Source of the DNA: Gottfriedia endophytica
GTDB taxonomy: Bacteria > Bacillota > Bacilli > Bacillales > Bacillaceae_G
Length of the DNA stretch: 64,000 bases
Reading direction: 5' to 3'
Assembly (NCBI RefSeq): GCF_017814275.1
Contig: NZ_JAGIYQ010000001.1
Span: 95,515-159,514 of the forward strand
The notes beneath the pieces are model-generated. The model saw nothing but the letters and a program-made list of their open reading frames with translations, was not told the DNA's origin and did no database searches. This document shows positions 53,972 to 63,657 of this stretch, piece after piece; the first letter of the stretch is position 1, and each line of letters starts with the position of its first letter. Made by a program: the position numbers and the translations under genes.

Positions 53972-56863
53972 ATGGAACAACAGCAACTGATTCGAAAAAT
54001 CGAAAACTCCCTTTACAAAGGATTTATCGATCAAAACAAGACAGTCTCAGCACAATTTAAACCAAAACTTTTAACAAACAAGCATCATGAAACTGTCTTA
54101 TCGACAATACTTCAAGAATTAAAAACTTGTAAAACATTTATTTTTTCTGTCGCCTTTATTACTGAAGGTGGTTTAGCAACCTTAAAAACAATGCTTTACG
54201 ACTTAAAACAAAAGGGGATAACTGGACGCATTTTAACGTCAACGTTTCTAAACTTTAACCAGCCGAAAATGTTTAAAGAGCTTCTTAAACTTGATAACGT
54301 TGAAGTGCGTGTAACTAGTGAAAAAGGTTTCCATTCAAAAGGCTATATTTTTGAACATCAAGACTACTACTCTTTAATTGTCGGAAGCTCCAATTTAACT
54401 GACAGTGCTTTAAAAGCAAACTATGAGTGGAATGTATTTTTAACTTCATTAGAAAGTGGAGAAATTATTAATCATTTTAAAAATCAATTTGAAGATGCTT
54501 GGGATGAAGCGATTCCTTTAATGGAAGAATGGATTGCTAATTACAAACAATATTACGAGTTACAACCTTTTGTTAAATATGCTACTTCGAATACACTAGA
54601 ACTAAATACTGAATATTTAACAAATGCGTTTGCTGAAAGCTTAGCTATTCAACCAAATAAAATGCAGACAGCTGCGCTGGAACAATTAAATGCGCTTCGT
54701 GCAACAGGCGCTAAAAAAGGATTAATTATCTCTGCAACAGGTACAGGTAAAACGTATTTATCTGCTTTTGATGTTCGAAGCTTTTCTCCTAAAAAAATGC
54801 TATTTATTGTACACCGTGAGCAAATCTTAAAGAAAGCGATGCAAGATTATCGGAAAATTCTCGGTGGACATGAAGATGATTTTGGCATTCTTTCCGGTAC
54901 CTCAAAAGATGTTCATGCTAAATACTTATTTGCAACGATCCAAACAATTTCAAGAGATGGCTACTTTCGACAATTTGCGAAAGATCAGTTTGATTATGTG
55001 TTGATAGATGAAGTACATAAAGCAGGTGCTGAATCCTATTTAAAAATTATCAATTATTTTACTCCGAATTTTTTACTCGGTATGACCGCAACACCTGAAC
55101 GAACAGATAGATTCAACATTTATGAGTTGTTTGATTACAACATCGCCTATGAAATCCGTCTACAAGCAGCTCTTGAAGAAGAGATGCTCTGCCCTTTCCA
55201 TTATTTTGGTGTTTTGGACTATGAAAAAAATGGCTTAACCATTGATGATACAACAGAACTTCGAAAATTAGTATCTTCTGAACGTGTAAAACACATTATT
55301 GAGAAGATTAATTATTATGGCTATTCTGGTGATCGTATTCGTGGATTAATGTTTTGTAGTTCTAAGGAGGAAGTTCATGAACTTTCTACTACTTTAAACC
55401 ATGAAGGTTTAAAAACGATTGGGCTAACTGGTGACAATTCACAAAATGAGCGCGAAGAAGCAATTCACAAATTGAATAGTGGTGAACTCGAATACATTTT
55501 AACGGTTGATATTTTTAACGAAGGAATTGATATCCCATTCTTAAATCAAATCGTAATGCTCCGCCAAACACAATCGAGCATTATATTTATACAACAGCTT
55601 GGTCGTGGTCTACGTAAACACGATTCTAAAGATTATGTAACAATTATTGATTTTATCGGAAACTATAAAAATAACTATCTGATTCCGATTGCCCTTTCTG
55701 GGGACCAAACTATGAACAAAGATAACGTCCGCCGAAAAACGGTAAATACAGACTATATACAAGGCGTGTCGACGATAAACTTTGAGGAAATTGCCAAAAA
55801 GAAAATTTTTGATGCTATTAACAATACAAATTTATCGACATTAAAAACATTACGGGATGCTTATACAGAATTGAAAAATCGTTTAGGTCGAATCCCTTTC
55901 CTCATTGACTTTATTAAGCAAAACTCAATTGACCCTGAAGTTATTGTAGGTTATGCCGATAACTACTATAATTTCATATTGAAAATGAAGGAGTCAATTC
56001 CTTCTCTCACTGAATATGAATTATCTGTTTTAGGAATGTTTTCAAAAGAGTTTTTGAATGGAAAACGAGTACACGAAATTCTTTTAATTGAAACGTTACT
56101 TTCTGATGAATCAATTTCCAGAGAGTCTTTCGTTCAAAGATTAAAAGAATTTGGAACATATGCAGATGATGCAACAATTCATTCCGTTGAAAACATGTTC
56201 TCACTAAAATTCCATGTTCAAAATGATGTGAAAAAGTATAAATTTAAGCCTGTTATTGAAATCGTTGATGGACACTATCAATTTAATAAAGAAATTCAAG
56301 AGAGTTTGAGAGATTCAAATTTTAAAGGATACATTGAGGATATTGTAAAATGTGCTTATGTGAAAAATGAAAAGTATGATAAAACAAAAGCAATGACGTT
56401 ATTTGAGAAATATTCCCGTAGGGATGCTTGCCGATTATTGAACTGGCCGCATGATGATTCATCAACCATTTATGGTTACCGCGCAAAACATAACACTTGC
56501 CCAATCTTTGTTACGTACCATAAAAAGGATGAAGTCGAAACAAGCCAAGCTTATGGTGATGAATTTTTAGCACCCGAACTATTTAGATGGTTCACCCGCA
56601 ATCGTTTAACACTGGATTCCATTGAAGTAAAGAACATCTTAACTTATAAAGAGGCAGGGATGAAAATTCATCTATTTACGAAAAAAGATGACGGTGAAGG
56701 CACAGATTTCTATTACCTGGGCCAAGCAGATATTGCAGATGGTAGTGCAAAAAACGAAAAAATGCCTGATGGAAAAGGAAATCATCTATCAGTCGTTACG
56801 ATGAATTTAGTACTAGAGCAACCTGTGCATTATGATATTTACCATTATTTAGTAGAGGAATAA
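53972..56863 (+). CDS. PLD-like / DEAD-DEAH helicase / DUF3427 protein
   Basis: A 963-residue protein with three parts. First, a phospholipase-D-like domain (about 30-180) with HSKGYIF (H121, K123) and VGSSNLTDSAL (N141). Second, an SF2 helicase: Walker A SATGTGKTYLSAF (about 254), IDEVHKAGAES (about 345), GMTATPER (about 370), IFNEGIDIPFLNQIVMLRQT and QQLGRGLRK (about 545). Third, a DUF3427 C-terminus (about 640-963). PLD-helicase-DUF3427 proteins are proposed to cut or unwind DNA and are found in accessory regions. Ribosome site is weak (GATGTG). Only intact gene of a group of broken neighbours. Confidence 0.9.
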   Translation: MEQQQLIRKIENSLYKGFIDQNKTVSAQFKPKLLTNKHHETVLSTILQELKTCKTFIFSVAFITEGGLATLKTMLYDLKQKGITGRILTSTFLNFNQPKMFKELLKLDNVEVRVTSEKGFHSKGYIFEHQDYYSLIVGSSNLTDSALKANYEWNVFLTSLESGEIINHFKNQFEDAWDEAIPLMEEWIANYKQYYELQPFVKYATSNTLELNTEYLTNAFAESLAIQPNKMQTAALEQLNALRATGAKKGLIISATGTGKTYLSAFDVRSFSPKKMLFIVHREQILKKAMQDYRKILGGHEDDFGILSGTSKDVHAKYLFATIQTISRDGYFRQFAKDQFDYVLIDEVHKAGAESYLKIINYFTPNFLLGMTATPERTDRFNIYELFDYNIAYEIRLQAALEEEMLCPFHYFGVLDYEKNGLTIDDTTELRKLVSSERVKHIIEKINYYGYSGDRIRGLMFCSSKEEVHELSTTLNHEGLKTIGLTGDNSQNEREEAIHKLNSGELEYILTVDIFNEGIDIPFLNQIVMLRQTQSSIIFIQQLGRGLRKHDSKDYVTIIDFIGNYKNNYLIPIALSGDQTMNKDNVRRKTVNTDYIQGVSTINFEEIAKKKIFDAINNTNLSTLKTLRDAYTELKNRLGRIPFLIDFIKQNSIDPEVIVGYADNYYNFILKMKESIPSLTEYELSVLGMFSKEFLNGKRVHEILLIETLLSDESISRESFVQRLKEFGTYADDATIHSVENMFSLKFHVQNDVKKYKFKPVIEIVDGHYQFNKEIQESLRDSNFKGYIEDIVKCAYVKNEKYDKTKAMTLFEKYSRRDACRLLNWPHDDSSTIYGYRAKHNTCPIFVTYHKKDEVETSQAYGDEFLAPELFRWFTRNRLTLDSIEVKNILTYKEAGMKIHLFTKKDDGEGTDFYYLGQADIADGSAKNEKMPDGKGNHLSVVTMNLVLEQPVHYDIYHYLVEE

Positions 56864-57093
56864 AAGTTAAACTCGACACTCTGAAAAATTTCATTTTCTT
56901 TTGAAACCAATTCTCTGATTAACTAGCTGAATTGTAAAAATTATAAAAGGAGAAAGTGCATTTTTGTAGCCCTTTCTCCTTATTTATTTTATTATTGCCA
57001 TGATAATTTTTTATATGTTTGCATTTAATTAGGATAATTCAACACATACTCTTAAATTAAACCTTTTCTTTTTAACTCTTCAATTATCTTTGA

Positions 57094-57598
57094 TTATTCA
57101 GCATTTGGAACTGGAGATTGTTTTTCTTGAACTGGAAGTTCAGATTGATTTAATCCCCACTCATTATGCTGGTTAGAAAGATCAAGTAAAAACTGTACTT
57201 TTGATTTATTGTAACCTTCTTGTATCTTTTTAAAGTATCCATTACTTGCAATAATGTTTAGCTTTTTCTCAAAAGGAATCTTATTTCCAATATGTTCCAC
57301 TAGCTCTTTTACCATCAGAATTGCTTGGAAAATAACTTGATTGCCATATCTGAGGAAGAATATGCTCTATTTCCCATTTCTCGGGAAGTAGTTCCTCTTT
57401 GCCTTGATAAGCAAGAATCTTCAATATCATACGAACAGTATTACGGTGAGCCGTTTTAATCTTCCCTTTTAATTCCTGTTCATTTATTGTAGCAAAATCA
57501 AATAACGGCATAGAGGATCTCATAATTTCAGAGTTTAAATTCAAGATTCCTCGGTTTACAGCATTAATAGTTGGCGTAACTATATACCTTGCCGCCAT
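57094..57598 (-). pseudogene. C-terminal remnant of a GmrSD-like (DUF262/DUF1524) protein
   Basis: Two frames join at about 57305-57315. The first reads RNTVRMILKILAYQG...LPEKWEIEHILPQIWQSSYFP (the HNH-type EHILPQ of DUF1524). The second reads VKELVEHIGNKIPFEKKLNIIASNGYFKKI. GmrSD-type enzymes cut modified phage DNA. The N-terminal DUF262 half is missing and a frameshift breaks the rest, so it is dead. Confidence 0.75.
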
Positions 57599-57601
57599 TT
57601 A

Positions 57602-57760
57602 TTCGTTCGTAAATTTACTGAAATACATGCTATGACACTACCATTTACATACTTGGGAGAAATTGATTATGTCTCAAGTAAAGGAGATAAACCAATGAAT
57701 ATTCATTGGAGATTACACCATCCAGTTCCACAGGATTTATTTATTGATTTAATTAAGTAA
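57602..57760 (+). pseudogene. Second DUF3427 C-terminal fragment
   Basis: Fifty-two codons without a start read KFTEIHAMTLPFTYLGEIDY and VSSKGDKPMNIHWRLHHPVP, ending QDLFIDLIK. This YLG-x-IDYVS-x-GD-KPM pattern is the end of DUF3427 proteins. It is clearly different from the end of the intact helicase, so it came from another copy, probably lost by recombination with the GmrSD-like insertion. Confidence 0.7.
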
Positions 57761-57764
57761 TATA

Positions 57765-57800
57765 AAGGCGCTCTCTTTTATACTAGAGAACGCCTTTTTA
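57765..57800. terminator. Hairpin between remnant and mutT
   Basis: AAAGGCG-CTCTC pairs with GAGA-ACGCCTTTTT. It ends directly at the mutT stop codon and can serve both strands. Confidence 0.75.
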
Positions 57801-58190
57801 CTATTTCATTAATTTTTCAACAGTAGGTATATCTGCCGGAGCCCATTCAAGCTCTTTTAACTCAGCTATTTCTTTCCATTCTAATTTAGCATGCTCACTT
57901 GCAACTGGTCTACCTGATGAAACAGTTGCTTCATATGTTAATAGATTAACAATGACTCCAGGATATTCATGCACTACATCTTCAACTAAATCAGCTACTT
58001 TAATCTCACAGTCTAATTCTTCTTGAATTTCACGCACTAATGATTCTTCTGGTTGCTCTCCTTCTTCAATTTTCCCACCAGGAAATTCCCAAAGGTTTGG
58101 TAGACTCATTTCTGTTGATCTTAGAGCACATAGTATTTGATTCTGTTCGTTACGAATTACTGCACCTACTACTTTGATTTGTTTTTTCAT
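57801..58190 (-). CDS. NUDIX hydrolase, MutT-type 8-oxo-dGTP/CTP pyrophosphatase
   Basis: A 129-residue pyrophosphohydrolase that cleans damaged nucleotides. The full NUDIX box is present: GGKIEEGEQPEESLVREIQEEL (about 38-59), preceded by LWEFP. The rest matches the MutT fold (VVGAVIRNEQNQILCALRS). It is intact, unlike the decayed relative at 53636, so it may supply the same activity. Monocistronic. Confidence 0.9.
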   Translation of the reverse strand: MKKQIKVVGAVIRNEQNQILCALRSTEMSLPNLWEFPGGKIEEGEQPEESLVREIQEELDCEIKVADLVEDVVHEYPGVIVNLLTYEATVSSGRPVASEHAKLEWKEIAELKELEWAPADIPTVEKLMK

Positions 58191-58459
58191 TTTTAGTTTC
58201 AGTCCTTTTTTCTGTTAATACAATAATTATATTGATAATAATGGCCAGTTTCAATTATCACAACATAATAATCCATATTTAAATTAAGTATGTCTAACTC
58301 TCAACATTCTTTGATGGTGGAATTTATAGCTCCTACAGTAAATAATACTTTAATAAATATCTTATCCAACAAAAATAATTTACTTTTTAATTTCACAATA
58401 CACTATTTCTTTTCCATTTCCTAATTCTAACCGATAACTAAATTAAGGAGGTGGACCAA
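58191..58459. other. Intergenic spacer
   Basis: AT-rich 269-nt gap upstream of YjfB; no gene or repeat recognised. The motility sigma factor D promoter was looked for but not clearly found. Confidence 0.4.
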
Positions 58460-58633
58460 ATGGACATCGCAGCAATCTCAATTAATATGAACCAATCAAC
58501 TCTACAACAAAACGTCAGTATCGCATTAACAAAAAAAGCAATGGAAACAGCGCAACAATCAGCAAATCAAATGATTCAAATGCTACAAGCACCACATCCA
58601 ACTCTAGGTAACACAATCGACTTGCAAGCATAA
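58460..58633 (+). CDS. YjfB family small protein
   Basis: A 57-residue protein (MDIAAISINMNQSTLQQNVS..., AQQSANQMIQMLQAP, LGNTIDLQA) of the YjfB family, linked to motility in bacilli. ATG 58460 is 6 nt behind AAGGAGGTGG; an in-frame ATG-like start at 58451 lies inside that site. Own terminator follows. Confidence 0.85.
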   Translation: MDIAAISINMNQSTLQQNVSIALTKKAMETAQQSANQMIQMLQAPHPTLGNTIDLQA

Positions 58634-58634
58634 T

Positions 58635-58670
58635 AAAAAAAATGCATTCAATCTAATTGAATGCATTTTT
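58635..58670 (+). terminator. Terminator of yjfB
   Basis: AAATGCATTCAAT pairs with ATTGAATGCATTT around a short loop, then T run. A second hairpin (AACAACCACTTTTA/TAAAAGTGGTTGTT) lies at 58684-58724. Confidence 0.85.
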
Positions 58671-58813
58671 CATTCATACAAAACAAACAACCACTTTTAT
58701 TATTAATTAAAAGTGGTTGTTTAATATCAATTCAAATTGTCCATCCTAATTAGAAGGAGCGTAGGATAAAGATCGAACTAGATCTCCTCTCCCTTTAGAA
58801 TATTCCACTTCAA

Positions 58814-58900
58814 TTACTTATGAAGTAAAAATAAGAAAAATGTAACTAAGTCCATTTCAATTAGTAGGCTAGCGAAAACAAATACTAATTGTTCAAACAT
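58814..58900 (-). CDS. Possible 28-residue hydrophobic peptide
   Basis: ATG 58900, 10 nt behind AGAAGGG, encodes MFEQLVFVFASLLIEMDLVT then FFLFLLHK and stop. Its one helix with charged ends resembles small type I toxins or holin-like peptides in bacilli, but resemblance is not specific. Chance is possible. Confidence 0.3.
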   Translation of the reverse strand: MFEQLVFVFASLLIEMDLVTFFLFLLHK

Positions 58901-58970
58901 AGTAACACATCCCTTCTAAAAGGAATTCCTACACTCCCCATTTCTAGTTTATTCCAGAAAGTGTATTGCA

Positions 58971-59063
58971 TCAAATTGAGTAAATGAACCAATTATAGAA
59001 ATAACACTGCAAATTTAATTTTGTATAGTTTGCAACTTTATTAACTTCTCCTAAATTATTCAT
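58971..59063 (-). CDS. Possible 30-residue small protein
   Basis: ATG 59063 lies 5 nt behind a strong AAGGAGGAAGG and encodes MNNLGEVNKVANYTKLNLQC followed by ten more residues. The good ribosome site argues for translation. It precedes the hydrophobic peptide ORF by about 70 nt on the same strand. Unknown function. Confidence 0.3.
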   Translation of the reverse strand: MNNLGEVNKVANYTKLNLQCYFYNWFIYSI

Positions 59064-59109
59064 TCAAAACCTTCCTCCTTATTCCATTATTTACAAATTA
59101 CATAACACA

Positions 59110-59143
59110 AAAAGCCCAGCACATGTCTCCATGCACCAGGCTC
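59110..59143 (-). terminator. Terminator of the dnaK-mtaB cluster
   Basis: On the minus strand AGCCTGGTGCATG pairs with CATGTGCTGGGCT (13 pairs with GU wobbles), followed by TTTTTG. It lies 40 nt after the mtaB stop. Confidence 0.8.
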
Positions 59144-59181
59144 TTATCTATTTTCATTTATTTAACTAATTTGTGTCCTTA

Positions 59182-60516
59182 CTAACCAACAACCACATCA
59201 TCCAAAACTCGTACAAACTCACCCTTATTGATAGGGTAACCAGCTTCAGAAATTTTCACTTTAACAATCTTACCAATCATGTCCTCTGTTCCTTTGAACA
59301 CAACTTTTAGGTAGTTATCTGTGTAGCCTGTTAGTAGGCCTTCTTCTTCGCCTTCTTTGTACGTTTCTTCTGGGATAACTTCTAATACATCACCTTCGAA
59401 CTGAGATGCGTATTCTTTTGCTAATTGGTCTGATAGACTGATTAGTCTGTGGACTCGTTCGTTTTTGATTTCTTCATCGACTTGGTCTTCCATACGTGCT
59501 GCAGGTGTTCCTGTGCGTTTTGAGTATGGGAAGACGTGTAATTCAGCGAATTTGTTGTCTTTGATGAAGTTGTAAGTTTCCATGAATTCTTCTTCTGTTT
59601 CGCCAGGGAAACCAACGATTACGTCAGATGTGATTGAAACGTTTGGTAAGACTTCACGTAATTTTTCTAGACGGTCCGCGAATTCTGCCATTGTGTATTT
59701 ACGACGCATACGTTTTAATACTGTGTCTGAACCAGATTGTAATGGTACGTGTAAGTGACGAACTACAATGTTTGAGTGGCGTAGTACTTCGATTACTTCG
59801 TCCGTAATCTGGCTCGCTTCGATTGATGAAATACGTACACGTTTTAGACCTTTAACTGCTTCTAAGTCTTTTAGTAGCATTGCTAAGTTGTAGTCTTTCA
59901 TGTCTTGTCCGTATCCACCAGTATGAATACCTGTTAGGACGATTTCTTTGTAGCCAGCGTCAACTAGTTGTTGTGCTTGGTGTACAACTTCTTTTGGATC
60001 ACGAGAACGCATTAAACCACGTGCCCAAGGAATAATACAGAATGTACAGAAGTTGTTACAGCCTTCTTGGATTTTTAATGATGCACGTGTACGGTCTGTG
60101 AATGCAGGTACGTCTAATTCTTCGTATACGCGTGCTTTCATGATATTTCCTACCGCGTTAATTGGTGTACGTTCTTCGCGGTATTGTGTGATATATTCAA
60201 GCATTTTCGTCCGGTCTTGTGTTCCGACAACAATATCAACACCAGGAATTGCTAGAATTTCAGCTGGTGATGTTTGTGCGTAACATCCTGTAACGCAGAT
60301 AACTGCATCAGGGTTTTTACGAACTGCACGACGAATGACTTGTCGGCTTTTTTTGTCACCTGTATTTGTTACAGTACAAGTGTTGATTACGTAAACATCC
60401 GCACTTTTTTCATATTCCGTACGGTCGTATCCAGCTGCTTTAAAAAGCTGCCAGATTGCTTCTGTTTCGTAATGGTTTACTTTACAACCTAATGTATGAA
60501 AAGCAACTTGTGGCAT
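59182..60516 (-). CDS. mtaB: tRNA t6A37 methylthiotransferase MtaB
   Basis: A 444-residue radical SAM enzyme that adds a methylthio group to t6A at position 37 of tRNAs decoding ANN codons. The N-terminal MTTase domain holds three cysteines (LGCKVNHYE, NTCTV, TGCYAQ; about 10, 46, 80). The radical SAM motif is CNNFCTFCIIPWARG (about 153). The TRAM domain is at the C-terminus. It is the last gene of the dnaK-dnaJ-prmA-rsmE-mtaB cluster, the Bacillus order (yqeV). Confidence 0.95.
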   Translation of the reverse strand: MPQVAFHTLGCKVNHYETEAIWQLFKAAGYDRTEYEKSADVYVINTCTVTNTGDKKSRQVIRRAVRKNPDAVICVTGCYAQTSPAEILAIPGVDIVVGTQDRTKMLEYITQYREERTPINAVGNIMKARVYEELDVPAFTDRTRASLKIQEGCNNFCTFCIIPWARGLMRSRDPKEVVHQAQQLVDAGYKEIVLTGIHTGGYGQDMKDYNLAMLLKDLEAVKGLKRVRISSIEASQITDEVIEVLRHSNIVVRHLHVPLQSGSDTVLKRMRRKYTMAEFADRLEKLREVLPNVSITSDVIVGFPGETEEEFMETYNFIKDNKFAELHVFPYSKRTGTPAARMEDQVDEEIKNERVHRLISLSDQLAKEYASQFEGDVLEVIPEETYKEGEEEGLLTGYTDNYLKVVFKGTEDMIGKIVKVKISEAGYPINKGEFVRVLDDVVVG

Positions 60517-60520
60517 TTCC

Positions 60521-61273
60521 TCACCTCATTAATTCAAAATGGTAGGAAGCAGCAGCTAATACATAAAATGGTGCGGTTTCTGTGCGTAGGATGCGAGGTC
60601 CTAATCCGCATAACTTTGCACCTTTTTCTGTCAGTTGTTCAACCTCTTTTTCTGATAATCCACCTTCTGGTCCAAATACAACAAGTAGTTTTGAACCTTC
60701 TTTTAAAGATTGAAACGTTTGAACAAGCTGTGCTGACTCTCCTGATTTTGCACTTTCTTCATATGCGACAATGCATTCATCATAGTCTGGAATGGCATTG
60801 AGTAATTGATTAATGCTAAAAGGAGCGAATACAGTAGGAACAATGTGACGATAAGATTGTTCTGCTGCTTCTTTGGCAATTTTTTGCCAGCGCTCTACTT
60901 TCTTCGCACCCTTTTTTTCATCTAATTTAACAATCGAACGAGCTGCTTGGAATGGTAAAAAAGCTGATGCACCAAGTTCGGTACCTTTTTGAATAATCAG
61001 CTCTAACTTATCACCCTTTGGCAGTCCGCTCGCAATCGTAATGGATATTGGTAGTTCATTCGTATTCTCAACATATTCTACAACAGTCGCTTCGACCGTT
61101 TCACTAGAAATATTTGTAAGTGCACAACGCACAGTAGACGCGCCAGGAATCGTACAAATGATTTCCTGATCTGGCTTCATTCGCATGACGGTTGCGATAT
61201 GATGCGCGTCATCTCCTGTAATTGTTACGATATCATTTTGTAAGCTATTTTCATCGATAAAATATCGCTGCAT
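60521..61273 (-). CDS. rsmE: 16S rRNA (uracil1498-N3)-methyltransferase RsmE
   Basis: A 250-residue SPOUT methyltransferase that methylates U1498 of 16S rRNA. Recognisable parts are MQRYFIDENSL, the N-terminal PUA-like region with GDDAHHI, KLELIIQKGTELG, and the knot region VVFGPEGGLSEKEVEQL (about 193-209) and LGPRILRTETA (about 223-233). It ends 4 nt before the mtaB start and begins 11 nt after prmA, so all are cotranscribed. Confidence 0.95.
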   Translation of the reverse strand: MQRYFIDENSLQNDIVTITGDDAHHIATVMRMKPDQEIICTIPGASTVRCALTNISSETVEATVVEYVENTNELPISITIASGLPKGDKLELIIQKGTELGASAFLPFQAARSIVKLDEKKGAKKVERWQKIAKEAAEQSYRHIVPTVFAPFSINQLLNAIPDYDECIVAYEESAKSGESAQLVQTFQSLKEGSKLLVVFGPEGGLSEKEVEQLTEKGAKLCGLGPRILRTETAPFYVLAAASYHFELMR

Positions 61274-61284
61274 TTTTTCTCACC

Positions 61285-62229
61285 TTATTGAGCTGGTTTT
61301 TTTGCGATAATCGCAACCCAGTCTTCCATATGAAGAACTTCTTGAACTTCAAAGCCAACACGTTTTAACTCATCTTCAATATCTTGTTGTTTTGCACCAA
61401 TGATACCAGATGAAATGAAAGTTCCGTTTGGCTCAAGTACGCGGTACACATCATCCACAAAGCGTAAAATGATTTCAGCAAGTAAGTTTGCAACTACTAC
61501 TTGGAATGGTCCTTCAATACCATTTAATAGGTTACCTTGACCTACTTTTACGATCTCATGAACTTTGTTGATTTCCATGTTTGTTTTTGCACTTCGTACT
61601 GCTACATCATCTAAGTCATATGCTTCAATTTGTGTTGAACCAAGCTTAGCCGCTGCAATACTTAGTACACCTGAACCAGTACCAACGTCAATCACTCTGT
61701 CAGTTGGTTTTACAACTTTTTCAAGTGCTTGAATACACATCACAGTCGTTGGATGCGTACCAGTACCAAATGCCATACCTGGATCTAATTCAATGATTAA
61801 CTCATCTGCTGATTTAGGCGTATAGTCTTCCCAAGTTGGGACAATTGTAAAACGGTCTGAAATTGAAATTGGGTGATAATACTTTTTCCAAGCAGTTGCC
61901 CAGTCTTCTTCATTAACTTCAATTAATGAGAATGTATTTTTTCCAAGATCAATATCAAACGTGATTAAGTTATTGATTGCTTCTTTAATTTGATCAACTG
62001 TATCGTTTAAAAAACTATTCACAGGAAGGTATGCTTTAACGATAACACCTTCCTCTGGATAATCTTTTGGATTAAGCTGGTAGATTTCACCGTACACTTG
62101 AGCTCGTTCCTTTGTTAAATCAAATACATCCTCAATAACAACTCCGCTAGCTCCTGCTTCGTGTAAGATGTTCGAAATCGGTTCAACCGCATCTTGTGTT
62201 GTATGAATACTTAGTTCTGACCATTTCAT
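61285..62229 (-). CDS. prmA: Ribosomal protein L11 methyltransferase PrmA
   Basis: A 314-residue enzyme that trimethylates ribosomal protein L11. The N-terminal substrate domain begins [19 protein letters not shown]; the SAM fold has FGTGTHPTT (about 155-163), [15 protein letters not shown] (about 179-193), and NLLAEII (about 245). The Bacillus location downstream of dnaJ is kept. Confidence 0.95.
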   Translation of the reverse strand: MKWSELSIHTTQDAVEPISNILHEAGASGVVIEDVFDLTKERAQVYGEIYQLNPKDYPEEGVIVKAYLPVNSFLNDTVDQIKEAINNLITFDIDLGKNTFSLIEVNEEDWATAWKKYYHPISISDRFTIVPTWEDYTPKSADELIIELDPGMAFGTGTHPTTVMCIQALEKVVKPTDRVIDVGTGSGVLSIAAAKLGSTQIEAYDLDDVAVRSAKTNMEINKVHEIVKVGQGNLLNGIEGPFQVVVANLLAEIILRFVDDVYRVLEPNGTFISSGIIGAKQQDIEDELKRVGFEVQEVLHMEDWVAIIAKKPAQ

Positions 62230-62366
62230 AAATCTACCAACTCCATTCTTGTTTCTCTACTATCATCATCTACAAATAGTGTTCTCTTAAAACGTATGCT
62301 ACTTGCATTCTACATGAAAAATCGTTTCAGGTGAAGAAAATCGTTCACCTGAAACGTCAAAATTCG

Positions 62367-63506
62367 TCATTCTGAGAAGTTTTTCACAGCACGTTTTAAT
62401 TTTGCAAAGAATGAATCATGCTTTTCATCCTTTTGCTCTTTTCCGATATCATAAAACTCTTGTAATAATTCTTTTTGACGGCTTGATAGCTTAGTTGGTG
62501 TCACAACTTTAACAATAATATGTTGATCACCTTGACCATAGCCACGTACGTCTTTCATTCCTTTACCTTTTAAGCGAAGTCTCGTACCTGTTTGTGTACC
62601 TGCTGGAATTTTCGTTTTCACTTTACCATACAATGTTGGTACTTCTACTTCATCACCAAGTGCTGCTTGAGCAAATGTTAAAGGTAATTCACAGTATAAG
62701 TCATTTCCATCACGCTCATAGAACTCATGTTCTCTAACATGGAATACGATGTATAAATCTCCAGCTGGACCACCATTTTTACCTGGTTCACCTTGACCAG
62801 AAAGACGGATTTGTTGACCATCATCAATACCTGCAGGAACTTTTACGTTAATTTTCTTACGTGTTTTCACGCGGCCTGCACCATTACATGTTGAACATTT
62901 ATCTTTAATTGTTTGACCTGTTCCTTGACAGTATGAACAAGTTGTACGATTAACCATACGTCCAAATGGCGTATTTTGTTCAACTGTAGTTTGGCCTGAG
63001 CCACCACAGTTTTTACATGTTTCTTTTGATGTACCAGGTTTTGCTCCTGACCCGTGACATGTACCACATGATTCCTCTGTAGGAATTTCAATTTCTTTTT
63101 CTAAGCCGAATGCCGCTTCTTCAAATTGAATCGTCATTGTGTATTGTAAATCAGCACCTGCGCGTGGAGCGTTTGGATCACGACGTCTACCGCCTCCACC
63201 ACCACCGAAGAACTGACTGAAAATATCTTCAAAGCCGAAGCCACCGAAGTCTCCTCCGCCTCCACCAAAGCCACCAAAACCTTGGTTTGGATCAGTGTGT
63301 CCAAATTGGTCATAGTGAGCTCGTTTTTGGTCATCACTTAACGATTCATAAGCCTCTTGCACCTCTTTAAATTTTTCTGGTGCACCAGGATCTTTATTCA
63401 CATCAGGATGGTATGATTTTGCTAGTTTACGGAATGCTTTTTTAATTTCATCTTTTGAAGCGTCCTTGCTGACACCAAGAACTTCATAATAGTCACGTTT
63501 ACTCAT
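62367..63506 (-). CDS. dnaJ: Chaperone DnaJ
   Basis: A 379-residue co-chaperone of DnaK. The J domain has [22 protein letters not shown] and HPD (about 33-35), then a Gly/Phe-rich region (about 75-108), four CxxCxGxG zinc modules ([32 protein letters not shown]; about 144-205) and the C-terminal substrate part. I use ATG 63506 ([11 protein letters not shown]); a GTG at 63530 in frame would overlap the ribosome site AAAGGAG. Confidence 0.96.
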   Translation of the reverse strand: MSKRDYYEVLGVSKDASKDEIKKAFRKLAKSYHPDVNKDPGAPEKFKEVQEAYESLSDDQKRAHYDQFGHTDPNQGFGGFGGGGGDFGGFGFEDIFSQFFGGGGGGRRRDPNAPRAGADLQYTMTIQFEEAAFGLEKEIEIPTEESCGTCHGSGAKPGTSKETCKNCGGSGQTTVEQNTPFGRMVNRTTCSYCQGTGQTIKDKCSTCNGAGRVKTRKKINVKVPAGIDDGQQIRLSGQGEPGKNGGPAGDLYIVFHVREHEFYERDGNDLYCELPLTFAQAALGDEVEVPTLYGKVKTKIPAGTQTGTRLRLKGKGMKDVRGYGQGDQHIIVKVVTPTKLSSRQKELLQEFYDIGKEQKDEKHDSFFAKLKRAVKNFSE

Positions 63507-63583
63507 ATCGAAATGAACCGCTCCTTTCACATAAAGATTATTCTAACATTGAACGCGAAAAGCTACAATAAATTAAAATCATC

Positions 63584-63622
63584 AAAAAAAGCCAAAGCCA
63601 AGACTTGCCTGACTTTGACTTT
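63584..63622 (-). terminator. Hairpin between dnaK and dnaJ
   Basis: On the minus strand AAAGTCAAAGTCAGG pairs with CTTGGCTTTGGCTT using GU pairs, followed by seven T. It probably reduces transcription from dnaK into dnaJ. Confidence 0.6.
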
Positions 63623-63657
63623 ACTTTTTCACTATATAGATATAGAAATGTCTAGTT

